Source: Immersiella caudata
Taxonomy: Eukaryota > Ascomycota > Sordariomycetes > Sordariales > Lasiosphaeriaceae
Reading direction: 5' to 3'
Assembly: GCA_030512335.1 (NCBI GenBank)
Contig: JAULSU010000001.1
Location: forward strand, 1-64,000
Length of the DNA: 64,000 nt
Made by a program: the position numbers and the translations under genes. Below the pieces are notes generated by a model. The model saw only the letters and a program-made list of their open reading frames with translations. It had not been told where the DNA came from and made no database searches. Below, one piece after another: positions 33,243 to 43,799 of this stretch (its first letter is position 1; the number at the start of each line of letters is the position of its first letter).

Positions 33243-34199
33243 TTACTCCCGCTTCTTCTCATCACCAGGATTCAACCCCTTTTTCTGCAAGTCCACCATG
33301 ACCTTGCGAAAGATCATCCCCTTCATCCACCCCGGGAGCAGCACGGTCCCCATTATCTGAACCGCATGCGGCCAGTACGGCACGACATCCACCCTCTCAC
33401 ACCCAACCCTACCCATGATCGCCTTCGCCATGGTCGTCGCGTGCGGCACAAAGAGGCTCGGCGGCGTCCAAATCCCGGACACGCCGGTCACTGTCCCCAA
33501 GCCTACATGCAACACTTCGATATCGCGGCCGGCGATGATCATCTCCTGTGCGAGGGACTCTGACAAGGTCCGTAGGTAAGACTTGGACGAGCCGTAGGGA
33601 GCAACGAGCGGGAGGCCGTTTGACGCGAGAGATCCCACCACGAGGATCAGCGCCGGTGCGTTTTGAGATAAACTTGGGACAAGTGTACTCCAGAGCATGG
33701 TTGGGAAGGTAGCATTGAGAGCGATTGTATCGGCGATTTCCTTGTGCGTGTACTCATCCACGCCCTTGAACAGCTTCTCGGTCAAGATGGGGGTGCCTCC
33801 GGCGTTGTTGATGAGGACGGTGAGATGGATATCGGACAATCGATGAGCGATGTCCTTGAACGTGTCAGGGGCCTGGGCGCATTGCGTTGCGTCGGCGATG
33901 AGAATGCGGAAGGATCGGTTGGGATGAGCGGTTTCCAGCTCGCGCTGGACGCGCTCCAGCTTGGCGGGGTTGCGGCCGTGGAGGACGACGTTGAAGCCCT
34001 GGGAAGCGAGCTCAAAACTCAGGGCTTTGCCGATGCCGTCGCTGGCGCCTGTGACGAGAGCCCATGCGGGTTTGCCATCCTTGACGTGGAGGTAGCGATG
34101 TAGCTTTGATGGGCGGACGTAGGGGAGGATGAAGTCAATAAGAGCGTAGGCGACGGCGCAGATGAGAATGCCAGAGAGGGAGAACAATGCGAAAGCCAT
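33243..34199 (-). CDS. SDR, very-long-chain 3-oxoacyl-CoA reductase/17-beta-HSD12-like
   Basis: Single exon, 318 residues, intact. An N-terminal hydrophobic helix (about 4-28) anchors the protein, followed by the classical Rossmann motif TGASDGIG (50-57), NNAG (131-134), a catalytic Ser190 region and YGSSK with Tyr202 and Lys206. A membrane anchor plus a late hydrophobic segment resembles the ER enzymes that reduce 3-oxoacyl-CoA in fatty-acid elongation (IFA38/HSD17B12), but steroid or polyol reductases of the same shape exist. The C-terminus DEKKRE is ER-retrieval-like. It is divergent from the phosphoesterase at 34765, leaving about 565 bp of shared promoter. Confidence 0.75.
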   Translation of the reverse strand: MAFALFSLSGILICAVAYALIDFILPYVRPSKLHRYLHVKDGKPAWALVTGASDGIGKALSFELASQGFNVVLHGRNPAKLERVQRELETAHPNRSFRILIADATQCAQAPDTFKDIAHRLSDIHLTVLINNAGGTPILTEKLFKGVDEYTHKEIADTIALNATFPTMLWSTLVPSLSQNAPALILVVGSLASNGLPLVAPYGSSKSYLRTLSESLAQEMIIAGRDIEVLHVGLGTVTGVSGIWTPPSLFVPHATTMAKAIMGRVGCERVDVVPYWPHAVQIMGTVLLPGWMKGMIFRKVMVDLQKKGLNPGDEKKRE

Positions 34200-34764
34200 T
34201 TATCGGCGATGCTGGCAGTTGGAAGCCCGCGTCAATTGGGGAGCTATGGCAGGTAGAAACGGGGCTCAACGTCGCCGTTTGGTGTCTACGGGAGTTGTTG
34301 ACGCCGTGGGACGACGTGCGGGTCGAGGGTCCAGGTCGCTGTTGCGTTGCAGCGCTGCAGCTGGGTGCTAGCTCGCCCGCTGCCTCGGTAAAGATGCGGA
34401 CAACGATTCTGGCACGCAAAGCATCGAGATCATGGACTCACATAGACCTCTGTGGTAATATGTAATCATGAGAATTCCCACACGATGCATTGAACTTTGC
34501 TTCCATCCTCACCACTTTCAACATGTCGCGGACTAAAAATCCGAGGCAGGGGTGTGGCAGCGACGACCGTCCGAAGTGGGGTGGTCCGTGCTTTTCACTC
34601 GGCGCGATTTAGGTTAGCGACGTTCAGCTGACAGGAGCGCGCCGAGCATCTCGAACTTGGCTGTTTCATTAACGGCTTTTTTTTTACTTACAACTGTTCC
34701 GTACTTTTTACCTTTCTTCGGTGCATTTCGTCACTCCTTCTAATTAGTACATTCCTTCTAATTT
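34200..34764. promoter_or_regulatory. Shared promoter region between divergent SDR and phosphoesterase genes
   Basis: It contains a T-rich stretch near 34676-34685 and pyrimidine-rich sequence before the plus-strand start. No binding site could be named with confidence. Confidence 0.35.
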
Positions 34765-36576
34765 TTGGTGCGGAACTTCCATGCCGCCGTCTACATGAGC
34801 CAACCGTCCCCCACCGCGATTCTTCGCAATGGCCTGCGAGTGCTTTTCCCGCTGTCGCTAGCCCTCACCGTTTACCTCTACCTCTTCCCGGTCTTCAGCG
34901 GCTGCGCATTCCCGCTGCCCCCGACAAGCAATGCCTCGACCGCCGACACTGGGCGCGCCGCCTTCTTCGAGACGGTGAAGCTGCACTGGCCGTTCCCCGC
35001 CAGCGCAAAGAACGACTCGAGCGCCCCGCCGACCGTGAGCCGACCGCCTGCCCCCTTCCGACTCCTCGCGCTCGGCGATCCCCAGCTCGAAGGCGATACC
35101 TCGCTCCCCATCACCTACCTGGGCATCTTCCCCCATGCCAAGAGCCTCGTCCGCCATGTGACGTTCCAAACCGACCACGAGTCCCTGCGACACCGCGTCC
35201 GCCAGTGCCTGCACGACGTCATCGACATCTTCTTCGAAGATACCTTCCACCTCCTCGAGTCGGCGCGCAAGCGCATCGATCTTCTGGGCAACGACTTTTA
35301 TCTCGCCCACATATACCGCACCGTCCACTGGTGGACGCGCCCCACCCACGTCTCGGTGCTGGGCGACCTCGTCGGAAGCCAGTGGCTCGACGACGCCGAG
35401 TTCTTTCGTCGCGCTGAACGCTACTGGTCCCGAGTCTTCCGCGGCGCCGAGCGCGTGCCCGACGAGCTTGCCCTCTACCCCGACGACGAGTACGATCTCG
35501 CCGGCTACCTCTCGACCAGCCCACACAACACCACCGTCTGGTCCCGCACTCTGGTCAACGTTGCTGGGAACCACGATATCGGCTACGCCGGCGACATCAA
35601 CGAGGATCGCACCGCTCGTTTCGAAAAGGCCTTCGGCAAGGTCAACTACGAACTCCGCTTCGAGCTCCCCCTCTCCAACGCCTCCCTCGCCCCCACCATC
35701 TTCGACACCGACACCAACCCCTCCTCCACCCACCTCGTCCCCGAGCTACGCATCGTCGTTCTAAATGACATGAACCTCGACACCCCAGCTGCTGTCCCCG
35801 CCCTCCAAGACGCCACCTACGCCTTCGTCAACAAAGTTATCAACACTGCCGCCGCCGTCGAGTTCAAGGGCCACTTCACCCTCATCCTAACCCACATCCC
35901 CCTCTACAAACCCGCCGGCGTCTGCGTCGACTCGCCCCTCTTCGAATTCCATGACCACGACGGTACCCTCCGCGAGCAGAACCAACTCTCTATCGCCGCA
36001 TCCAAAGGTTTCGTCGAAGGCATACTCGGGATTTCCGGTGATAACTCCGCACCCGCCGAGGGCAAGGGTCGCAGGGGCGTCATTCTCAACGGTCACGACC
36101 ACGAAGGGTGCGATACGTTCCATTACATTAACCAATCTCGTCCTCTTCTCGAAGGGAGGGAGTGGGAGGTGGCGAGGTGGAGGCAGGCGAAGAAGAAGGG
36201 ATTGCTCAACAGGGAGGAGCTTCCCGGTGTGAGGGAGATTACGGTGCGGAGCATGATGGGAGATTTTGGAGGGAACGCGGGGTTGTTGAGTCTTTGGTTT
36301 GACGAAGAGAGTTGGGAGTGGATGATGGAGTACACTACTTGCCCGTTGGGGCGGCAGCATTTCTGGTGGGCGGTACATATTCTGGACTTGGTGGTGGTGG
36401 TTGGGATGCTGCTTTCTGTGGCGTCGTGGGTGTTGGGCGTGGTGGGGTTGGATGTGGATAGGGGGATAATGTGTGTTTTGAGGGGGGTGACGGGGCTGGT
36501 GTGGAGGAGGAGGGTGAGTGGAGGGGATGTCAAGGGGGAGGTGAAGAAGCAGTTCAAGGTTGATAGCCCCTCGTAG
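34765..36576 (+). CDS. Ted1/Cdc1-type membrane metallophosphoesterase
   Basis: Single exon, 603 residues (593 if the second Met at 34795 is used). An N-terminal membrane helix (VLFPLSLALTVYLYLF) and a C-terminal hydrophobic pair (HILDLVVVVGMLLSVASWV, about 530-560) flank a lumenal calcineurin-like phosphoesterase. Its metal motifs are in order ALGDPQLEGD, VLGDLVGSQW, GNHDIGYAG, LILTHIPLY and GHDHEGCD. In yeast, Ted1 and Cdc1 are ER/Golgi enzymes that remove ethanolamine-phosphate from GPI-anchor mannoses. The length and two-ended membrane topology fit. Choosing between Ted1 and Cdc1 needs a tree. The long minus frame opposite (34858-35733) is a GC-driven shadow. Confidence 0.8.
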   Translation: MVRNFHAAVYMSQPSPTAILRNGLRVLFPLSLALTVYLYLFPVFSGCAFPLPPTSNASTADTGRAAFFETVKLHWPFPASAKNDSSAPPTVSRPPAPFRLLALGDPQLEGDTSLPITYLGIFPHAKSLVRHVTFQTDHESLRHRVRQCLHDVIDIFFEDTFHLLESARKRIDLLGNDFYLAHIYRTVHWWTRPTHVSVLGDLVGSQWLDDAEFFRRAERYWSRVFRGAERVPDELALYPDDEYDLAGYLSTSPHNTTVWSRTLVNVAGNHDIGYAGDINEDRTARFEKAFGKVNYELRFELPLSNASLAPTIFDTDTNPSSTHLVPELRIVVLNDMNLDTPAAVPALQDATYAFVNKVINTAAAVEFKGHFTLILTHIPLYKPAGVCVDSPLFEFHDHDGTLREQNQLSIAASKGFVEGILGISGDNSAPAEGKGRRGVILNGHDHEGCDTFHYINQSRPLLEGREWEVARWRQAKKKGLLNREELPGVREITVRSMMGDFGGNAGLLSLWFDEESWEWMMEYTTCPLGRQHFWWAVHILDLVVVVGMLLSVASWVLGVVGLDVDRGIMCVLRGVTGLVWRRRVSGGDVKGEVKKQFKVDSPS

Positions 36577-37004
36577 CTTGGGTGTCACGGTCGAAGCTTG
36601 GAGGGATGTGTTGCTGTATATGTGCGGCTGCGGCCGCTGTGTAGAAGTTAGATACCACCTGGATATGTAATTGGATGCCTGCTGAAGATGGCAGGAAGTT
36701 GACATAGCACGCGAGCACACAGGGAGCAGCACTGGTCAAGAGACAAACGGAGCATAGGGAAAGCAATGCATTCTAAGTGGTACAGAGTGAGTGAGTGGGC
36801 TGTCTATGAAAGAGGGCTCTCTCAGGGGCAGGTGAATCACCTCCCGATGAGAAGCCGAACAGGGGCCAAGGGGCTGGGCATCCGTCGTACAGTCTATTCG
36901 TACCGATTCGGTCCGGAGAGTAGTCTGATATGGTGATTGTCAGTCAGAGACCAAGGCCAAGGTGGAATTAAAGCAGAAGACTTACCAGCGATTGTCCAAT
37001 CCAT
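36577..37004. other. Convergent 3' region of the phosphoesterase and repeat-protein genes
   Basis: No gene. On the minus strand a good intron-like segment (GTAAGT donor at 36985, ctgactgac branch, atatcag acceptor at 36925-36926) could be a 3'-UTR intron or an alternative 3' end of the repeat-protein gene. Confidence 0.4.
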
Positions 37005-38459
37005 CTACTGGGTGCTGCAGCCAGGGCAGTCGCCGTCACTATCCAGCTGTTAGCTTCATCCGCAAACTTGGCTAGGATTGAAGAACTCTCACCCTCCACC
37101 AACAAAGTTCAAAGAGAAGCCACCCTTGCGCTCATCGTTGGCGACACCAACACCGTGCTCGCCCTTGACAACATCCATACCCGGTCCCCTGACAACATCA
37201 CGGGGCTCGACCTCACGATCGGCGGTGCCGGTATTACCAGGGTGAGTCCAAAGACCGTTGACACCGAGACCCTTCTTCTCGGCCTCAATACCGCCAACAG
37301 AAGGCGCGAAGTGACCGTTCTCAAGGGTAGGCGGGTTGACCCACGGGGGGATGGGATAGGCAGCAACACCAGGGGTGCCCCAAGATCCCTCACCGCGAAC
37401 AGCCTGGCGAGCGACAATAACAGGGGCGTCGTAACCGTCCTTGCGACCGGAGAAAGTCACCATCGGTCCGTCGTAGCCATCCTTGCGACCGGCGTTGTCA
37501 ACACCCCACGGGACAACCATGTCGATGGCGTATCCGTCCCGGCTCTCACCGTCAAAGCGACGATAGACAACAGGGGTATCAAATCCGTCCTTGCGACCGA
37601 AGTAGTGAGGGGCGGACCACTTCACATCCTCCGTCTTCCAGTCGGGGTTGCCAGAGCCGAAGCCACGAGCAATGAGACCCTCGGGGACAATGAACTCCTC
37701 AACGGGTCCCTCACGGCCGGGGACGCTGTACAGACCGTCGTGGCCGGGGTAGGCATACAAGCTGTTGCGACGCGGGGCAGTGGCATCCGTGCGCTTCATC
37801 ATACCGCCCTCGGGAACAGTGTACATGCTGTTGTCGTTGCCGGAGCCGGGCTTGCCCTCGGCAAAGTAGAAGTGGCTGCGCTCGACGACCTTGCCGCCGT
37901 CATTCTTGCCGGGTAAGATCTCAGCGACGGAATCCCGGGCACCTCCGGGGTTGCGACCGTCCATGTGTTCGTCGGCGCCGGGGATGACGCCGGGCTTGCC
38001 CTCGACAAAGTTGAAGTGGCTGCGAGGGGTCTTGTCGTTGGTGGGCTTCTCCATGTTCTCAGTGCTAGGGGTGCGCGGCTTGCCCTCGGCCCACTCGTAG
38101 TGAATGCGGCGCTGGACCTGGGGCTGCTCCTTGGTCTGTTCGTCGACGGGCATGCCGGTCATGCTGCCGGGCTTGCCCTCGGCCCACTCGTAGTGAATAC
38201 GGCGCTGGACTTGGGGCTGCTCCTTGGCCTGTTCGTCAACGGGCATGCCGGTCATGCTGCTGGGCTTGCCTTCAGCGAAGTAGAAGTGCGAGCGGGGAGT
38301 CTTGTCGCCCTTGGCGCAGCCGGGGCAGGAGGAGTCTTGGACGGAGCCCGGGACGAAGGGGGTGTTGATCTCCTCGACGGGGACAGGCTTGTCGTTGACG
38401 GGGAGGGCCGTCGCGGAGGCCGCGAGGGCGATGGCGAGGGTGGCGCGGGTGAGCTGCAT
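37005..38459 (-). CDS. Secreted repeat protein, candidate Kex2-processed peptide precursor
   Basis: Exon 1 (38459-37093) and exon 2 (37038-37005) across a 54-nt intron give 466 residues. Residues 1-19 are a signal peptide (MQLTRATLAIALAASATAL). Five copies of H(F/Y)x(F/W)(A/V)EGKP lie at 58-66, 89-97, 120-128, 148-156 and 196-204. Each follows an Arg or Arg-Arg two residues upstream (TPRS, QRRI, QRRI, TPRS, VERS). Spacers are also repeated (SMTGMPVDEQ, KEQPQVQ). A second family, GRKDG(F/Y)D, occurs at 288, 324 and 338. CPGC stands at 45-48 and again at 460-463 if the intron is removed. The layout resembles fungal pheromone, KEP and dikaritin-type RiPP precursors, but the core sequence is not one I recognise and no UstY-like oxidase lies in the window. 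A structural wall protein is the alternative. Confidence 0.7.
37039..37092 (-). other. Predicted intron near the 3' end of the repeat-protein gene
   Basis: Donor gtgagag, branch gctaac, acceptor ggatag on the minus strand. Without splicing the protein ends FVGGG at a TGA inside the donor. With splicing it ends DGDCPGCSTQ, repeating the CPGC seen near the N-terminus. A nearer acceptor (ctaacag) would open a different tail. Confidence 0.55.
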
Positions 38460-38603
38460 CTTGGCGGTTGGCTTGAGGAAGGTTTGTTCTTGATGGGCCG
38501 GCTGATGAGGCGGTTAATAAGTTGAAGGAGTGGATGATGTTTTTGAGAAGGGTGCGATGATGAGATGTTTCTATTCGGACCTAAGGGCTGAGACATTCAG
38601 ATG

Positions 38604-38610
38604 TTATATA
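38604..38610 (-). promoter_or_regulatory. TATA-like box of the repeat-protein gene
   Basis: TATATAA on the minus strand, about 145 bp upstream of the ATG at 38459. Confidence 0.5.
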
Positions 38611-39890
38611 CCCGATGTCTACCATCAAACTGCATCGATCAACTCCCTAATGTCAGGACCTTTCGTGATGATACTGATCCGCGTGCTTTGGTGTTGTCAA
38701 AGACCCGCTTCGTGACACCCGCACATGGCGCCATCCCGTCCCGGACGGGACCATGCCCGTGCCCTCTCCTCCGCACCAGACAGCAAACCAAGCGCGGACG
38801 GGACGGCAGGGTCCTGTTGGTTGCCGACCCGACGGAGGGACGGTGAGATCCCAGAGACCTCAATTCCGGGCTAGAACAGGCGATGTGAACTGTCGCGGGT
38901 CTGGCTCAGGGGTTGCGGCTGGCCATGACTCCTTGCTGTGAGATACCAGTGGCAAACAGTGCAACAATAACACCAAAAGGTGCCAAGTCAAAGCATCTTG
39001 TCAGCCTCCTGGTATTGCAGTGCGAGAAGCCAAGACCGGGGCCGTGAAACTCTTAGATATCCCGTCGGAGAATGATTGGTTTCTCCGGTTCGGCGTCACC
39101 GATGATTCCGTGAGAGCTTCGATTTTGGGATCTTGGCGCATGAGGAGACAGGCTACCGGGAGCTGTGTTGGCCGGTATGCTAGACGACCGCGGTGCAAGT
39201 GGACTTACAAAGTTGACTAGCGCGGGTCGCAACCTAATCGGCCCAGAGTACTGGCCACGGCTTCGACGGAATCTGAAGAATGGGCCAATCCATGGAGCTG
39301 GATAACAACTGTCTGGCGTAGGCTGTTGTCTTCCATCTCGGTCCCACGACCGCCACCACTCGCCGGATCGCACAGCTCGTCAAACGTAACATGCCAACTC
39401 CAAAGTCCAGAAACCAAGTGCCCCACGAGATCGTACTCCCCTTTCACATCACGCTGTGCTCCACTTCCCAGCAACGGAAGATCGAACTACCGCAAGACCC
39501 TAGAGCCTGGACAACCATCCTCCGTCACCCTTGACTGGCCTGTGTTCAGTGCCCGATGCGCCACTGACCTGCAAGCACAACACCACCCTGAACTCCACAG
39601 AAGCCGGCAACACAATGATCTGTCAGGAAATTAACCAAGGTCAAACCTCGGCCGTCTTTGTAAGGTATTCTACTCCATACAGATACAGGAACAGGTCTTA
39701 GCTGCCTGCTGGTGAGCAAATATTAGACCCTCTATGTCGTCAACCCGCGCCGTTACCTATGCACCGACAGCAACAATAACAGCAACCAAATTTTGTAGAG
39801 GGAAACAGAGGGGAGAGGCCCGCCCATCGCAGGCCACATACCGTAACGACATGCATGAAGGAAATGTTTGTACAAGTCTCTGGAAAGAGA
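38611..39890. other. Intergenic, no gene seen
   Basis: Upstream region of the repeat-protein gene and 3' flank of TIM50. Short frames without a family signal. Confidence 0.5.
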
Positions 39891-41594
39891 CTAAGCGCTC
39901 TTTTCAGGCGTGGAGGGAGTGGAAGGCGTCTCCTCTGCCGGCTTGAACCAGCTCGTGAAGCTGCTCTGCATGTTCTTCATGACCTCCTTGTTGAGCTTCT
40001 CTTGCATCTCCTGGTCCTCCTTGAGCCACTTCTCACCGTTCTTGCGGATCTCCTCCTCGATCATCTTGTAGTTGCGAATGCCGCGTTCGCGAGCAATATC
40101 TTGCAGCATCTTGCCAGATGCAAGGGCCTCGGCCGGGTTCTCCTCGCCCTCCGGAGGGACCATCAACGACATGTTGGCAGGCTTGAGGCCGAGCAGCCCG
40201 CTGAGCCAGCTCATGCCACCGCCGCTGGGCTTGGCCTTGCCGCGCAGAGCCTCGAGCCGCTTTTGGTGCTCTGCCCGAGCGATGGCCTCGCGTCTTGCAA
40301 ACTCGGCCGGGATATCCGTGCCCTCAAACGACTTGATGACCTTGCGCACGTCGGCGTAGTCCATGGTGTGGATGAACTCCAGGAAGGGAATCAATGACAC
40401 GAGCTTGGTATCATTGGAGTCGCCAGTCCACTTGGGCAGCACGATTGCGTTGTCAGGCTGCGCGCGCACGTGGGTCGGGTTGGTGTCGATGATGATGACC
40501 TTGGACAGGTCGCGGTTGAGGTAGGAGAGATCCTGAAACTGTGTTAGTCATCTCTAACAAAAAAACAGAAAAACAGGCCGGGGGGAAGGGCCTGGCGGTC
40601 CTACCTTGACAACCTCGCCATCCTTGTACTTGGTGGCTTCACGGCCCAGCGGCCACATGATGAAGTGGAAGGGGTCGAGCTTGCGGAGCACGGGCTCAGC
40701 GATGGCCAGCGGTACCGACGTGAACAGGACAATCTCGTAGTACTGGCTCAGATAGTGAATGAAGTAGTCAACGCCCGGGCGCTTGGCCACGCGCCACCCA
40801 TGGTCGCGACTCCATTCGCTGTGTACGAGCATGTCCTCCAGGCTGAGGCACAAGGTGTACGGGCGGGCGAAGGACGGGTCGGGGTCCGGCAGCAGCTTAT
40901 CAAAGGCGGGATCCTGATAGTAAGATTTTGTCTCCCACAGCCTGGCCATGGCCCGGTTCCACCACAGACCAAAGCCCCAGCCGTTGGGTGCGTCGGCGTG
41001 CTTAGCGAGCTCGTCCTCTTCCCAGTCCCTGCCAAGGTATGCCGTGCCACCGACGACCGAGAGGCCCATGGCGACGAGCGCCCATCTGAACATGCGTTCG
41101 CGCCGGCGATCGGCCGAGGAGATGTATGCGGATGCTGGCAGCTCGCCCTTGGCCCGGCCATTGCCTCCTGACGCAGCCGCCTCAGACTCCTCGACAGCCG
41201 AGTGGGACGAGCGGCTAGCTCCGGTGGTCTCGTACTCCAGCGTCGAGGGAATGCCCTGGGTGAGATCGGGAAGCTTGGATAGATCGGGGATCGGCTCTTC
41301 TTCTTCTGGTATCTCGGGCTTCGACTGGCTTTGTGCTTGGCTCTGGGTAGGTTGTGTAGGTGCCGCGCCGGCGGGCTTCTCTTGGGGGGTTTGGGGCTCG
41401 GTCGGTTTGGAGGGAGTTGATTTCGAGACGGAGCTCTTGGGGCTGGAAAAGCGCGGCTTGTTTTCCTTGGCCATCCCACGGGCCCAGACGGCCGGTAGGG
41501 TGCGTTGTGAGAGGGCGGGCGTCGTGAGAGATGCGACGCGAAGACCCTTTCCAGCGCGTTGCGCCGAGCGCGCGGCAGCTCGCGACAGCATCAT
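39891..41594 (-). CDS. TIM50: TIM50, mitochondrial inner-membrane import receptor subunit
   Basis: Exons 41594-40605 and 40532-39891 join in phase 0 across a 72-nt intron, giving 543 residues, the usual fungal TIM50 size. An Arg/Ala/Ser-rich presequence (MMLSRAAARSAQRAGKGLRV), a Pro/Gln/Ser-rich segment and one membrane helix (about 169-187, MFRWALVAMGLSVVGGTAYL) precede the intermembrane-space FCP1/NIF-like domain (about 245-390). That domain has LCLSLEDMLVHSEWSRDHGW, KRPGVDYFIHYLSQYYEIVL and VIIIDTNPTHV. As in other TIM50s, the DxDx(T/V) phosphatase motif is absent (SLEDM). It receives preproteins from TOM and guards the TIM23 channel; essential in yeast. Confidence 0.93.
40533..40604 (-). 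other. Intron of TIM50
   Basis: Donor gtagga, branch gactaac, acceptor tttcag on the minus strand. It joins DGEVVK to DLSYLNRDLSK. Confidence 0.85.
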
Positions 41595-42639
41595 CGTGAC
41601 GGCTTCCGCTCTCCTGTCTCCGCAATCGGTCGTCGGTTGGTTCGGACTGTCAGAGAGAGCCGCTGCAGCAGGTAATCGCCTTCGCGGTGTGGAAGACGTG
41701 GGGTGGTAGGGAAAGAGAATGCCTCGCCTGATAAATGCTCAAAATGCCGCCAGAAAATCGGAAGCTGCTGCTCAGCTTTTGGATTTTCGAGGCCCAGAAA
41801 AAGAGCCGCACGGGCCACGCTTCGGCCTGCTCTTGGCGTATTCTTCCAATAGACCCACTCAATTGGAGGTTTGGGTGAAAAGCGGGGAATTTCGTCATGC
41901 CATCGTCTCGCTGCATTGGCGCACTCTGGACTCTCACGTGCCCCGCTCCACTCCCCTCGTTTTGCCGCTGGCTGCTGGCTGACCAAGGGCCAGACGCGGC
42001 GTTGCTTGCAAAGATGCCGTCCCAAACCTCGTTCCGCCGGCTGCTGCACACCTTCTTGCCTCCTACATACCAGCCGGCCTTCCCCTCACTCGGCGAACCT
42101 TAGCTGTCCTTATTACGGCGCTGCTCCTCGTGTCGCCTCGTGCTGGCTTGTTCTCCTCTTTTTTTCTCCGCCGAACTGGAACCTAGAATTCTCTGGATTT
42201 TTGATGGCCCATTTGCCCCGGCGACGAACCCGAAGTCGACCAAATTCGTACCACTCTATGATACCCGCCTTTGTCACCGTCGAGTTGCCCACCATGGCCG
42301 CCGCGAATGCACTCTAGAGGGTGGTCCGGTCGTCGCGCATCAGTACTCACGATGGGACCACCCTCCGAGTTCTGCATTCTCGAGTCCTCCTCGTCACTCG
42401 AGCCTCCCGCAACCAGCGGCCCGTCGCTGCAGCTTCCCTTCTCTGGTCGAACTCGAACGACCTGAATCATACCCCACCATTCGCTCTTGCGGATGCCAGC
42501 ATTGGTACGTTGCTTCGTGACGGTGCTGCGCGACACGTCAACTGACTGTAAAGCAGTCCTAGCAGTCCAATTGCTGCTCTCGATCTCGTCGCGTTTCTCC
42601 AAGCCCTCGCTCATTCCAGTTACGATCATCACAGCCAAG
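41595..42639. promoter_or_regulatory. Divergent promoter region between TIM50 and the F-box-like gene
   Basis: About 1 kb between two start codons with CT-rich tracts and no competing gene. Specific elements were not identified. Confidence 0.4.
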
Positions 42640-43623
42640 ATGGCGAAAAGAACGGCAGCAAAGACGTCGCGCGGCGCCCGGGCGCGCACCGCTGGAGCAT
42701 CATCCACTCCTACAACGGTTCGCTCGGGCTACACGACCCCTCACAGCGCAGCCACCCCGATCGGCTCCGCATACCCCTCTACCCAGGCCTCCGAGGCCGA
42801 ATGGGACCCCGAAGACGAGGTCTCCAAGATCCCGATCGGCGCGTTGACGCTACACGATCCGACGTTGGCGCTCATGAGGCCGGCCCCGAAGCCCAAGGAA
42901 AAGAAGAAGCCCTTCCGTTTCATGGATCTCCCCTCCGAGCTGCGCCTCAAAGTCTACGGCCACCATTTCGCCGACGCTCCCGGTGTCATTGATCTTGACC
43001 CCGACAACTACAAGCGAATCCATCAGAGGCTCGCCATCCTGCGCGTATGCAGGGCTATCTACAGCGAGGCATCCCACGCCTTCTACAGCACCCACACCTT
43101 CCGCCTCTTCCCGACGCACCCCGGACGCTTCTTCAAGACGAAGAAGCCCCTCTTAGCGCGCATGAACGCGCGCCAGCGCGGGTGGATCACCTCTCTCGAG
43201 CTCCGCCTCGGCCCAGGCTGGAGCAAGCCGCCCCGCGGATGGGTAGTCAATCCGGCGCTCGGCCTGGCTGACTGCGTCAACGTACGCAAGCTCATCGTCT
43301 TCGTTGAGTGCGACCCAAGCGACGGAGTCTTCAACGGCTTCCGCCGAGCGGATGGGTTCTACGAAGGTTTCTCGTGCAATCTTCTCAGCGACGTCCTGAG
43401 GGAGATGCCATATATTGATCGCATCTACTTTGATGCGTGGACCAGCGTGAAGAAGACCGGCGCCATGATGACCAGTCTCTTCCACGAAACATTGCAGCAG
43501 GGCAAGATGATCTGCTGGGGTCCTGAGAGAGGTTGGACCGATTGCGATGGGGAGGACTTCGTCCCAGCGCCCACTTTGCTCGACGGGGTTGGCGTTAGGA
43601 TTGCTATTACCACAGTGAGTTAG
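42640..43623 (+). CDS. Uncharacterised F-box-like/2EXR-type protein
   Basis: Single exon, 327 residues from the Met at 42640 (gccaagATGG), preferred over upstream in-frame ATGs because the conserved part and the best context start here. A basic, Ser/Thr/Pro-rich N-terminus is followed by FRFMDLPSELRLKVYGHHF, an F-box-like helix common in fungal proteins of unknown role, then VCRAIYSEASHAFYSTHTF and a region of alternating strands. F-box proteins usually recruit substrates to SCF ubiquitin ligases, but many of these short fungal relatives have no known partner. No signal peptide or membrane helix. Confidence 0.7.
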   Translation: MAKRTAAKTSRGARARTAGASSTPTTVRSGYTTPHSAATPIGSAYPSTQASEAEWDPEDEVSKIPIGALTLHDPTLALMRPAPKPKEKKKPFRFMDLPSELRLKVYGHHFADAPGVIDLDPDNYKRIHQRLAILRVCRAIYSEASHAFYSTHTFRLFPTHPGRFFKTKKPLLARMNARQRGWITSLELRLGPGWSKPPRGWVVNPALGLADCVNVRKLIVFVECDPSDGVFNGFRRADGFYEGFSCNLLSDVLREMPYIDRIYFDAWTSVKKTGAMMTSLFHETLQQGKMICWGPERGWTDCDGEDFVPAPTLLDGVGVRIAITTVS

Positions 43624-43799
43624 GTTTGGGACACGCCATGGACACGGCTTGGGCGGACGGGAAGGTATTGGGACACAACTCGGTTGAGCGTGTACTTGTT
43701 CGGATGGTCTGGCGCTATTGACGATCACTACTCTTCTCAGAGACCATCTCTCTTCTGATAAATCCATTCATTCCCTGATCCTGCCTCGCCCCATGACTT

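Noticed and set aside
34858..35733. 291-codon minus-strand Gly/Val/Glu-rich frame
   Set aside because: Shadow of the GC-rich third positions of the Ted1/Cdc1-type gene; no family signal.
37068..37916. 282-codon plus-strand frame
   Set aside because: Exactly antisense to the repeat-protein gene; its apparent repeats (VLATGV and similar) are reverse readings of that gene's codons, and it has no domain.
37005..38459. Interpretation of the repeat protein as a classical alpha-pheromone precursor
   Set aside because: The repeat units lack the Cys/Trp-bracketed pattern of Pezizomycotina alpha-pheromones, and the chain is longer, so only the processing logic is similar.
40948..41709. 253-codon plus-strand frame
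   Set aside because: Antisense to TIM50, which has clear family motifs.
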